From contig JAXGXF010000003.1 in NCBI GenBank assembly GCA_040772885.1, positions 62,001 to 126,000 on the forward strand: a stretch of 64,000 nucleotides of DNA. The letters are read 5' to 3'. Within the stretch, counting starts at the first letter, position 1, and each line of letters begins with the position of its first letter. Source of the stretch: Pullichristensenella sp002068815. GTDB taxonomy: Bacteria > Bacillota > Clostridia > Christensenellales > Aristaeellaceae. The translations under genes and the position numbers were made by a program. The notes under the pieces were generated by a model. The model worked only from the letters and a program-made list of their open reading frames with translations, ran no database searches and was not told the origin of the DNA. Positions 8,273 through 15,173 of the stretch are shown piece after piece.

Positions 8273-9472
8273 TCAATTTCCGTCGAGTTTCTTGATGATG
8301 TATTCGCAGGCGGCCTCGGCGGCGCGGCCGGTCTCGGTCGTGCCGTAGAAGTCGAGTATCGCCCGGTCGTTCTCCCGGGCGAACTCGGGCGTCATCGCTT
8401 CGATCAGGGCCTCGAGCTCCTTCTGCGTGCGCGCGACGAGGTACGGCGAGTCCGTGACGTCGAAGTACAGCTCGCGGCTCTTCGCCTTATAGTCCTCGAG
8501 GTCGTCCTGAAACAGGAAGATCGGCCGCCCGGTCAGCGCGAAGTCGCCCGCGCAGGACGAGTAGTCGGTCACGAGCGCGTCCGCGATCAGCAAGAGCTCC
8601 GCCATCTCCTCGTGCCCGGCGGCGTTGACGATCCTGCCCTCGAGCGCGTCGACGGCGAGCCCTGCGCTCAGGTAGTGCGCGCGGAACAGGCACATCCACC
8701 TGTCGCCGGTGCGCCTCTCGAGCGCCCGGAGCGTCCGGTCCAAGTCGATCTGCGCGCGGTGGCGCTGCCATTTCACGAGCAGTTCGTCGCGGAAGGTCGG
8801 CGCGTACAAAAGCAGCTTCACGCCCTCCGGGATGCCGAGCGCCCGGCGGATCGCGGCCGCCTCCGCGGGGTCGTTCCGGACGAGCATGTCGTTTCGGGGA
8901 TATCCCGCGCGCAGAAGCTCGCCCCCGTAGCGGAACGCCGAGCGGAACTGCCTCTCGCCGTAGTCCGAGCCGACGAGCCCGAGATCGCACTCCATCTCGA
9001 GCAGGAAGTCCCTCTCCGGGTGCATGTCGAAGCCGACCTTCTTGAACGCGCGGTCGCCGTGCCACGTCTGCACGTACACCTGCCCGGGCTTCCTGAAGCG
9101 AAAGAACGGGCGGAAGCTGAAGTTCGCGACCGTCACGCGCGCGGTCGCGAGCGTCGCAAGCGACCTGATGCTCATCCACCGCTCGGCCCTCGCGTAGCCG
9201 GGCAGCAGCTTCTTCTTCGCGTCGAAGTTCCGGAACATCCACACGATCTCGGTCTCCGGGCGCAATTCGTGCAGCTTCTCCGATATGTAGCGCGGGTTGT
9301 CGGAGTACGAGCGCGCGTCGAACGAGAGGAACACGGCGCGGTTTTTCCGGATTCCGCCGAGCCGGGCGATGCCCATGACCATACGCCGGTACAGGTGCGC
9401 GATCCCGCGCGCGACGGCATAGGCGGCCCCGCCCATGCGCTCGAACCTCTTGCGCAGCGCGCGGCTGTTCAT
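8273..9472 (-). CDS. CDP-glycerol glycerophosphotransferase family protein (copy 1)
   Basis: This is a 399-residue paralogue of the next gene and the first of the leftward operon. It has the same blocks: VYVQTWHGDRAFKK, GSDYGERQFRSAFRYGG, GYPRNDMLV, LLYAPTFRDE, DALVTDYSSCAGDFALTGRP and the C-terminal FYGTTETGRAAE. The N-terminal 45 residues are basic and partly hydrophobic, consistent with peripheral membrane association as in TagF-type enzymes. The start is ATG 9472, with AAGGGGGG 7 nt upstream. The promoter at 9514-9542 faces a second promoter driving the exporter operon, so synthesis and export genes are paired back to back. Confidence 0.85.
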   Translation of the reverse strand: MNSRALRKRFERMGGAAYAVARGIAHLYRRMVMGIARLGGIRKNRAVFLSFDARSYSDNPRYISEKLHELRPETEIVWMFRNFDAKKKLLPGYARAERWMSIRSLATLATARVTVANFSFRPFFRFRKPGQVYVQTWHGDRAFKKVGFDMHPERDFLLEMECDLGLVGSDYGERQFRSAFRYGGELLRAGYPRNDMLVRNDPAEAAAIRRALGIPEGVKLLLYAPTFRDELLVKWQRHRAQIDLDRTLRALERRTGDRWMCLFRAHYLSAGLAVDALEGRIVNAAGHEEMAELLLIADALVTDYSSCAGDFALTGRPIFLFQDDLEDYKAKSRELYFDVTDSPYLVARTQKELEALIEAMTPEFARENDRAILDFYGTTETGRAAEAACEYIIKKLDGN

Positions 9473-9513
9473 CGGCGTGCCCCCCCTTGCGTCCATTGTG
9501 CCTATGGACACAG

Positions 9514-9542
9514 ATTATAGCACAAAACGGCAAAAACCGCAA
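9514..9542 (-). promoter_or_regulatory. Promoter of the leftward wall-polymer operon
   Basis: TTGCGG (9542-9537) and TATAAT (9519-9514) with a 17-bp spacer on the minus strand. Confidence 0.75.
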
Positions 9543-9563
9543 CCCGCGGCGAATGCCACGATG

Positions 9564-9592
9564 TTGCGCTCTTTACACATGCGTGGTATAAT
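9564..9592 (+). promoter_or_regulatory. Promoter of the tagGH-like operon
   Basis: TTGCGC (9564-9569) and TATAAT (9587-9592), 17 bp apart, divergent from the promoter at 9514-9542. Confidence 0.75.
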
Positions 9593-9652
9593 CGTGGAAT
9601 AATGGGGGTTTGTCGGCGCGCGGCCCCACATCATACGCTGCGGAGGAATTCG

Positions 9653-10519
9653 ATGCAAGGGCAACGGGAACCGTGGGATGCGATCATCCGGCCGAAGAGC
9701 GGCTGGTTCGACATCAACTTCAAAGAGCTGGTCCGCTATTGGGACCTGACGATGCTTCTGGTCAAGCGCAACTTCACCGTGCTCTACAAGCAGACGATCC
9801 TGGGTCCGGCGTGGGTCGTCATACAGCCGCTGATGACGACGTTGGTGTTCACGGTCGTGTTCGGGGGCATCGCGGGGCTCCCGACCGACGGCATGCCTTC
9901 GTTCTTGTTCTACATGTGCGGCAACATCCTCTGGAGCTACTTCTCCTCGTGCCTGTCGGAGACCTCGAGGACCTTCATCAGCAACCGCGCGCTGTTCGGG
10001 AAGGTCTATTTCCCGCGGCTCGTGATGCCGATCTCGGTGTCGATCTCGAAGCTGATCAACTTCCTCGTGCAGTTCCTGTTCTTCATACTGTTCCTGATCT
10101 ACTACGCGCTCAAGCCGAATTCGCCCGTGCACCCGAACTTCGCGATGATCGCGTTCACGCCGCTGTTGCTCATACAGACCGCGATCCTGGGCATGGGTTT
10201 TGGAATCATCATCTCGTCTTTGACGACGAAGTACTGGGACCTCAACATGCTCGTCGGCTTCGGCGTGCACCTGTGGATGTACGCGACGCCGGTCGCCTAC
10301 GCCTCGTCGCTCGTCATGGCCAAGCACCCGCGCCTGATCGGGCTCTACATGTTGAACCCCATGACGCCGATCATCGAGTTTTTCCGAAGCGCCTACCTGG
10401 GCGTGGAGAACATAAGCCTCCACTACATGCCGCTGTCCGTCGGCGTGACGCTTGTGGTGATGTTTCTGGGGCTTGTGCTGTTCTCCCGCGTGGAGAAGAC
10501 GTTCATGGATACGGTGTGA
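9653..10519 (+). CDS. tagG: ABC-2 type polysaccharide/teichoic acid export permease
   Basis: This is a 288-residue integral membrane protein with about six hydrophobic segments, of the ABC-2 (TagG/Wzm) family. The N-terminal block FKELVRYWDLTMLLVKRNF, then YKQTILGPAWVVIQPL, is typical of exporter permeases; VYFPRLVMPISVSISKLINF and MLNPMTPIIEFFRSAYLG are further family blocks. It should pair with the downstream ATPase to move a lipid-linked polymer across the membrane. The start is ATG 9653, with GGAGG 6 nt upstream. The gene symbol follows function by context; whether the cargo is a teichoic acid or another polysaccharide is inferred from the divergent glycerophosphotransferase genes. Confidence 0.87.
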   Translation: MQGQREPWDAIIRPKSGWFDINFKELVRYWDLTMLLVKRNFTVLYKQTILGPAWVVIQPLMTTLVFTVVFGGIAGLPTDGMPSFLFYMCGNILWSYFSSCLSETSRTFISNRALFGKVYFPRLVMPISVSISKLINFLVQFLFFILFLIYYALKPNSPVHPNFAMIAFTPLLLIQTAILGMGFGIIISSLTTKYWDLNMLVGFGVHLWMYATPVAYASSLVMAKHPRLIGLYMLNPMTPIIEFFRSAYLGVENISLHYMPLSVGVTLVVMFLGLVLFSRVEKTFMDTV

Positions 10520-10539
10520 CGGAAAGGAATTTTTGCGAT

Positions 10540-11808
10540 ATGACGGACCGAACTCTTGAAATCGACGGCGTTTCGAAGCGATACCGGCTGGGCTCGATCG
10601 GCGGCCGCACGCTGCACGGCGACCTGACGAGCTGGTTTGCCCGCGTCCGCGGCAAGGAGGACCCGAACCTGAAGATCGGCGCTTCGCCGCGCCCGAGCGC
10701 GAACGCGACGTTCATGGCGCTCGACGGGGTCAGCTTCTCGGCCGACCGCGGCGACGCGCTGGGCATACTCGGCCGCAACGGCGCCGGCAAATCGACGCTT
10801 CTGAAGCTGATCTCGCGCATCACCGCGCCGACCGAGGGCGAAATCCGCATTCGCGGCCGCGTCGCGAGCCTGCTCGAGATCGGCACCGGCTTTCACCACG
10901 AATTGACCGGGCGCGAAAACGTCTACTTAAACGGCGCGATACTCGGCATGAGCCGCGCGGAGATCACCTCGAAGATCGGCGAGATCATCGAATTCTCCGA
11001 AATTGAGCAATTTATAGACACGCCGGTCAAGCGGTACAGCTCCGGCATGTACGTAAAGCTCGCGTTCGCGGTCGCCGCGCACCTCGACCCGGACGTATTG
11101 ATCTGCGACGAGGTGCTCGCCGTCGGCGACCTGACGTTCCAGCAGAAGTGCCTGGGCAAGATGAGCGACGTCGCGCGCGGCGGGCGGACGGTGCTCTACG
11201 TCAGCCACAACATGCGCACCGTCAACCAGCTCTGCTCGCGCGCGATCTACCTCGAGCGCGGAAAATTGCTCTACGACGGCGGCGTCGCGCGCGCGATCGA
11301 CCTCTACGCCGGGAGCGGGCTGCGCACCGTAGACCGCGACCTCGACGGCATGCCGCGCGGGAAGCTGCAGGGGCTCCTGATCCGGATGCTCTCGATGCGC
11401 ATACTCGGCTCCGAGACGATGGAATATCAGATGGACGACGTGATGGAATTCCAGGTCAGGTTCCGCTCGGACGCGCAGGAGAGCCGGCTTCGGCTTCGGC
11501 TGATGCTCAAGAACAACTCGTCCTCGCCGGTCGCGATGACGCAGACGGAGGCGTTTGAAGTGAAGCCCGGCGACCGGCCGACGCTCACGATCCGGTTCCC
11601 GCTCGAGGGGATCGCGCCGGGCGAGTACGGCATCAAGCTCGCGCTCGTCGGCGGCGACCCGCGCGGCCGGAGCGCGAACTACGATCTCATCGAGGACGTC
11701 GGCCACTTCATCATCACCGACGACCCGTCGCGCACCGAGGGATTCCTGTGGCAGGAGCCCGTCTGGGGCAACTTCCGGCTCGGCCGACTGGAGATGGAAA
11801 TTAAATGA
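10540..11808 (+). CDS. tagH: ABC exporter ATPase with Wzt-like C-terminal domain
   Basis: A 422-residue protein. The N-terminal ATPase has Walker A GRNGAGKST (78-86), signature YSSGM, Walker B VLICDEVLAVGD and switch His in YVSHNM. An insertion of about 30 residues precedes Walker A, as in TagH/Wzt proteins. Residues from about 270 form a beta-rich domain (LRLRLMLKNNSSSPVA..., GEYGIKLALVGGDPRG) like the Wzt carbohydrate-binding module that recognises a capped polymer end. That feature is commoner in O-antigen exporters than in TagH, so this exporter may check a terminal modification. It lies 20 nt after the permease and overlaps the next gene by ATGA. Confidence 0.87.
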   Translation: MTDRTLEIDGVSKRYRLGSIGGRTLHGDLTSWFARVRGKEDPNLKIGASPRPSANATFMALDGVSFSADRGDALGILGRNGAGKSTLLKLISRITAPTEGEIRIRGRVASLLEIGTGFHHELTGRENVYLNGAILGMSRAEITSKIGEIIEFSEIEQFIDTPVKRYSSGMYVKLAFAVAAHLDPDVLICDEVLAVGDLTFQQKCLGKMSDVARGGRTVLYVSHNMRTVNQLCSRAIYLERGKLLYDGGVARAIDLYAGSGLRTVDRDLDGMPRGKLQGLLIRMLSMRILGSETMEYQMDDVMEFQVRFRSDAQESRLRLRLMLKNNSSSPVAMTQTEAFEVKPGDRPTLTIRFPLEGIAPGEYGIKLALVGGDPRGRSANYDLIEDVGHFIITDDPSRTEGFLWQEPVWGNFRLGRLEMEIK

Positions 11809-12629
11809 TTTCGCCCGCAAAGACGGTCGCCGCGATACACGACCTGAGCGGCGTCGGGCGCTGCGCGCTGACGGTGGTGCTGCCGGTGCTCTCGGCGATG
11901 GGCGCGCAGGCGTGCCCGGTGCCGACGGCGATCCTCTCGGCGCACACGGCGTTCGACGGCATCGCGTCCCTCGACCTTACGGACTTCCTGCCCCGCTACC
12001 TCGACCACTGGACAAGGCTCGGGCTCCGGTTCGACTGCGTCTACGCCGGCTACCTCGCGAGCCCCGGGCAGGTTCAGATCGTCGCGGATTTCCTCGACGG
12101 ACAGCCGGCGGCCATGCGGGTGCTCGACCCCGTCATGGGTGACGACGGGGCGCTCTACCAAGGCATGGCCGCCTCGATGCCCGAAACCTGGCGCAAACTG
12201 GTGTCAAGGTCGGACGTGATCACCCCCAATCTGACCGAGTACGCGCTGCTCGCCAAAGAGGAGTTCTCGCTCCGCCCGCGCACCGAGCGCGAGGCCGGAC
12301 AGATGCTTTCGAACCTTCTCGACATGGGCGCGGGGAGCGCGGTCATCACGAGCCTTCCGATGCCCGGCGGCCCCGCGAACGCCTACATGCGCGCGGACCG
12401 AACGCTCGGGCTCCGCCCCTATGAGCGGCTTCCCGCGCACTACCCCGGCACGGGCGATCTGTTCGCAAGCGTGCTGACCGGCGCCCTGCTCGCGGGCGAT
12501 CCGCTTTCAAGGGCGGTCGAGCGCGCGACGGACTTCACAAGCCGCGCGGTCGCGCGCTCGATGGAGACGGCTGTCCACGTCAACTACGGCGTCGACCTCG
12601 AGCCGCTCCTTCCTCTGTTGTCCATGTAA
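11805..12629 (+). CDS. pdxY: Pyridoxal/pyridoxamine kinase
   Basis: This is a 274-residue ribokinase-fold kinase of the PdxK/PdxY type, which phosphorylates B6 vitamers for the salvage of pyridoxal phosphate. Features are VAAIHDLSGVGRCALTVVLPVLSAMG at the N-terminus (substrate pocket), VLDPVMGDDG, VITPNLTEYALL and the catalytic/anion-hole motif PGTGDLFASVLTGALL. The length matches the family. The ATG overlaps the exporter ATPase stop by 4 nt, so it is translationally coupled to a wall-export gene with no evident metabolic link. A terminator follows at once. Confidence 0.87.
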   Translation: MISPAKTVAAIHDLSGVGRCALTVVLPVLSAMGAQACPVPTAILSAHTAFDGIASLDLTDFLPRYLDHWTRLGLRFDCVYAGYLASPGQVQIVADFLDGQPAAMRVLDPVMGDDGALYQGMAASMPETWRKLVSRSDVITPNLTEYALLAKEEFSLRPRTEREAGQMLSNLLDMGAGSAVITSLPMPGGPANAYMRADRTLGLRPYERLPAHYPGTGDLFASVLTGALLAGDPLSRAVERATDFTSRAVARSMETAVHVNYGVDLEPLLPLLSM

Positions 12630-12714
12630 TCCCCGGCCCGGACGGCAACTTTCGCCTCCGGGTCTTTTCCATCCTCCGCCTCGAGGACGCGCTCAAAAGC
12701 CCGACATGGGTCAT
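12580..12714 (-). CDS. Possible small basic protein antisense to pdxY end
   Basis: A 44-codon frame starts at ATG 12714 with a near-perfect TAGGAGGG site 6 nt upstream and ends inside the 3' end of pdxY on the opposite strand. The product is strongly basic (many Arg/Lys) with no recognisable domain. The ribosome binding site is the only positive evidence; the frame also crosses a region of GC-rich terminator stems, so it may be spurious. Confidence 0.2.
   Translation of the reverse strand: MTHVGLLSASSRRRMEKTRRRKLPSGPGITWTTEEGAARGRRRS
12637..12668 (+). terminator. Terminator of the tagGH-pdxY operon
   Basis: CCCGGA (12637-12642) pairs with TCCGGG (12657-12662), with GGC/GCC inside, followed by TCTTTT. 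Confidence 0.7.
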
Positions 12715-12734
12715 CGGTTTCCCTCCTAACGGGT

Positions 12735-12757
12735 CGAAAAAAGCGTTGCGAACCGCT
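12735..12757 (-). terminator. Possible terminator downstream of spoIIE
   Basis: On the minus strand AGC-G-GTT / AACGCT (12757-12742) forms a short bulged hairpin followed by six T (12742-12737). Confidence 0.45.
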
Positions 12758-12853
12758 GCGGCGCTTCGTCTGACGTCGCCCCGGCGGGGAGCGTCGGCCT
12801 GCCTGCGTGGCTTTTGCCGCCCAAATCTCCTCCGCGCGCAGACTCTGTCGTTG

Positions 12854-12943
12854 GTCGCGCCGGAAGCTCCGGTCGCGCCGGAAGCTCCGGTCGCACCGGA
12901 AGCTCCGGTCGCACCGGAAGCTCCGGTCGCACCGGAAGTTCCG
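12854..12943. repeat. Five tandem 18-bp repeats
   Basis: Five consecutive copies of an 18-bp unit (GTCGCGCCGGAAGCTCCG and close variants) end 10 bp before the spoIIE stop codon. Each unit contains CCGGA-AGC-TCCGG, so the array can fold into five small hairpins. In one minus-strand frame it reads as Gly-Ala-Thr-Gly-Ala-Ser repeats (collagen-like triplets), but that frame has no start codon of its own. Confidence 0.9.
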
Positions 12944-12953
12944 GTCTTTTCGG

Positions 12954-14969
12954 TCAGGGAGGGTCCCGCGTAGCGCGATATCGGAGGATTCGCGCGACGA
13001 GGCAGGTCATGTCGTCGCGCCGCCCGCCGCTTGCCGCGACCTCCTCGGCCGCGCGGAGGATCGCGTCTGCAAGCTCGTTCGGCGGAAGCGTCGCGTGGGT
13101 CAGGAGAATCTGCTCCAGATAGCCCTCCGCGCCGTTCTCCATCGCGCCGTCGGTCCCCATCACAATCAGGTCGCCGGGGCGCAGTTCGATGTCGAACGCG
13201 GAGGGAACCACCCCTTCGAGCACGCCGAGCGGCAGCCGCCCGCCCTCGACCGGGATCACCTCGCCGCCGCGCACGATCAGGGACCGGCTCGCGGCCAGCT
13301 TCAGAAAGTCCGCGCGGCGCCGGACAGGGTCGATCAGGCACAGGTCGACCGTCGCGTACATGTCGCCGTCGCTTCTGAAAAGCATCAGCTCGTTGACGGT
13401 CTGGAACGCGGTCTCGGGGTCGACGCGCGCCGCCAGAAATTTCCACAACAGCCTCGCGGCCCGCTCGCTCTCCTCGCGCGCGGCCTCGCCGCTGCCCATG
13501 CCGTCGGAGAGCAACATCATCGTGCGCCCGTCCGGCAGCGTCCGCAGGATGTGCGCGTCGCCGCTCGGCGTCCCCGGCGACATCGACATCGCGCTCGCGC
13601 CCCAGCGGATGGAAAGCGCCCTGCGCGCCGGCTCGGGCCTCTCCTGCCGAAGCGCCATGTCCTTCAAAATCTTCTCCGCCTGGAAAAACAGCCCGCCGGA
13701 AAACACGCCCTCCTCGCCGCGCCGCCGGCGGAGGGCCCGAAGCTGCTCCTCGACGAGGGAGGGGAGCCTGTCCCCACTGCGGCACACGCGCATCACGTCC
13801 GGCGGCACCTCGCCGTCGGGCCGGAGGCCGTCGTTGAACACCGCGGCGTCCGAGATCGCCCTGCACAGAAGCCGCACCGCGCGGTCGTCCTCGCCGGCCC
13901 AGCAGTCCTTATATCCGGAGCAGTCGTCGCACAGCTTTTCGCGCAGGTCGGAAAACACCGTCTGCTCGTCCATGACGGCCGCGTTCCCGACGCCGGCGGC
14001 GAGCTCCCCGAACGCCGCGCCGAGGCTCCGGAGCGCGTTCGCCGCCTCCTCGCGAAGCTGTCTCCCCGGCTCGTCTACGAAGAACACGCACGAGCGCAGC
14101 CACTTCAGCCATTCCTCGGGCGCGGCGACGTACAGCCCCGCCGCGATCGCGGGCGCGACCGGCCCCGGAAACATGTCCGGCGCGTACAGCCCCGCGAGCC
14201 CCGTCGCCAGTACGAACCCCGGCGCGGCCCAGAGCCGGCCCCGGTTCGAAAGCAGCCCCGCGACCGCGCCGCCGAGCGACAGCGACACGGCGAGTATCGC
14301 GTTCGAGCCGCCGGACAAAAGCGCCATGCCGGTCAGCGCGCCCATCATCGCGCCGAGCCCCGGCGAGCTGTCCGCCGCCGCGATCGCGACGAGCGAGGCG
14401 AGCAGGAACGCGCCCGGCTCCCAGACCTCGCGCAGGCCCATCAGCGCGGCGAACAAGAGAAGCGTCGCCGGAGCCCGCGCCTCCGCGTGCATGCGCACCT
14501 TCGTCGGCCGCCACTTGAGCAGCGCCTGGAACGCCGCCGCCGACACCGCCGCGACGACCGAGGCGACCAAGAGCAGCACCATCCGGTACGCCTCGAGCTC
14601 CGTGCGCAGAAGCCCCGGCAGGAAGATCGCGGCGCCGGCGAGCACCGGGCCCGCCGCGCTTTCGGGCACCTTGCGCTGGGAGGGGAGCCTGTCCATCATC
14701 AGCGCGCCCAGCATTGCAAGCGCGCAGCCCGCCGGGAGCAACAGGTCGATTTCCCAGATCGGGAAGCGCAGCGCGCCGAGCAGTGAGCCCAGCAGAAGCG
14801 CGGCCGCGCTCTCGCCGGTCGCGAGCCCCGCCGCGAACAGCCCCAGCCCGAACGGGGAGAGCCCCAGCGCCATCCGCGCCCGCGAAAGCAGCGCCGCCGC
14901 GGCGAACACGCCCGCCGCGCGCAAAAGCCTCCTTCCCCCAATGCGTGAAAGCGCCTGCGCACCCAACAC
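12954..14969 (-). CDS. spoIIE: Stage II sporulation protein E (SpoIIE) phosphatase
   Basis: A 671-residue membrane phosphatase. The N-terminal half (about 1-300) is a chain of roughly ten hydrophobic segments; the C-terminal PP2C domain has GDAHILRTLPDGRTMMLLSDGMGSGEAA, the SpoIIE hallmark, and the closing SGGRRDDMTCLVARI. SpoIIE dephosphorylates SpoIIAA in the forespore to release sigma-F and helps place the polar septum. It is shorter than the Bacillus protein (about 830 residues), mostly in the central region. The start is GTG 14969, downstream of a G-rich site. Upstream, a Spo0A-box-like TTCGACA lies about 30 bp from a TATAAA, matching Spo0A control of this gene in spore formers. Confidence 0.93.
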   Translation of the reverse strand: MLGAQALSRIGGRRLLRAAGVFAAAALLSRARMALGLSPFGLGLFAAGLATGESAAALLLGSLLGALRFPIWEIDLLLPAGCALAMLGALMMDRLPSQRKVPESAAGPVLAGAAIFLPGLLRTELEAYRMVLLLVASVVAAVSAAAFQALLKWRPTKVRMHAEARAPATLLLFAALMGLREVWEPGAFLLASLVAIAAADSSPGLGAMMGALTGMALLSGGSNAILAVSLSLGGAVAGLLSNRGRLWAAPGFVLATGLAGLYAPDMFPGPVAPAIAAGLYVAAPEEWLKWLRSCVFFVDEPGRQLREEAANALRSLGAAFGELAAGVGNAAVMDEQTVFSDLREKLCDDCSGYKDCWAGEDDRAVRLLCRAISDAAVFNDGLRPDGEVPPDVMRVCRSGDRLPSLVEEQLRALRRRRGEEGVFSGGLFFQAEKILKDMALRQERPEPARRALSIRWGASAMSMSPGTPSGDAHILRTLPDGRTMMLLSDGMGSGEAAREESERAARLLWKFLAARVDPETAFQTVNELMLFRSDGDMYATVDLCLIDPVRRRADFLKLAASRSLIVRGGEVIPVEGGRLPLGVLEGVVPSAFDIELRPGDLIVMGTDGAMENGAEGYLEQILLTHATLPPNELADAILRAAEEVAASGGRRDDMTCLVARILRYRATRDPP

Positions 14970-15023
14970 GATCCATTCCCCCTTCGTGGATTGCTAAACT
15001 CTTTTTGTTCATCGCGTGGCAAC

Positions 15024-15062
15024 TTTATATGACCCCGCCGCGGAAAAGATGCGCTTGTCGAA
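15024..15062 (-). promoter_or_regulatory. spoIIE promoter region with Spo0A-box-like site
   Basis: On the minus strand TTCGACA (15062-15056) exactly matches a Spo0A box (TGTCGAA on the plus strand) and lies upstream of TATAAA (15029-15024). With a start near 15018 the box would centre near -41, overlapping a missing or weak -35. Confidence 0.5.
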
Positions 15063-15173
15063 GAAGCGTCCGTTTGTCTTCAAATTTCGTTCACGTTTCG
15101 TCCCTTCTCATTGCCGATCGGATGTGTTATGATGTATTCGGAAAAATATGCCGAGAATGTATGGAGGACAACG

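Noticed and set aside
12800..12830. c-di-GMP-I-like GGCAAAAGCC on the minus strand
   Set aside because: Only a short similarity; the flanking tetraloop and second stem of the riboswitch are not present.
12854..12943. CRISPR array
   Set aside because: The 18-bp units are directly tandem, with no unique spacers between them, and no cas genes are near.
12746..12973. Plus-strand 75-codon frame rich in Val-Ala-Pro-Glu
   Set aside because: It exists only because the 18-bp repeats keep several frames open. It has no ribosome binding site and runs into the convergent spoIIE end.
12807..14786. Long antisense frame over spoIIE (659 codons)
   Set aside because: It is rich in Arg/Pro/His, without a domain or ribosome binding site, a typical shadow of a high-GC gene; spoIIE on the other strand is certain.
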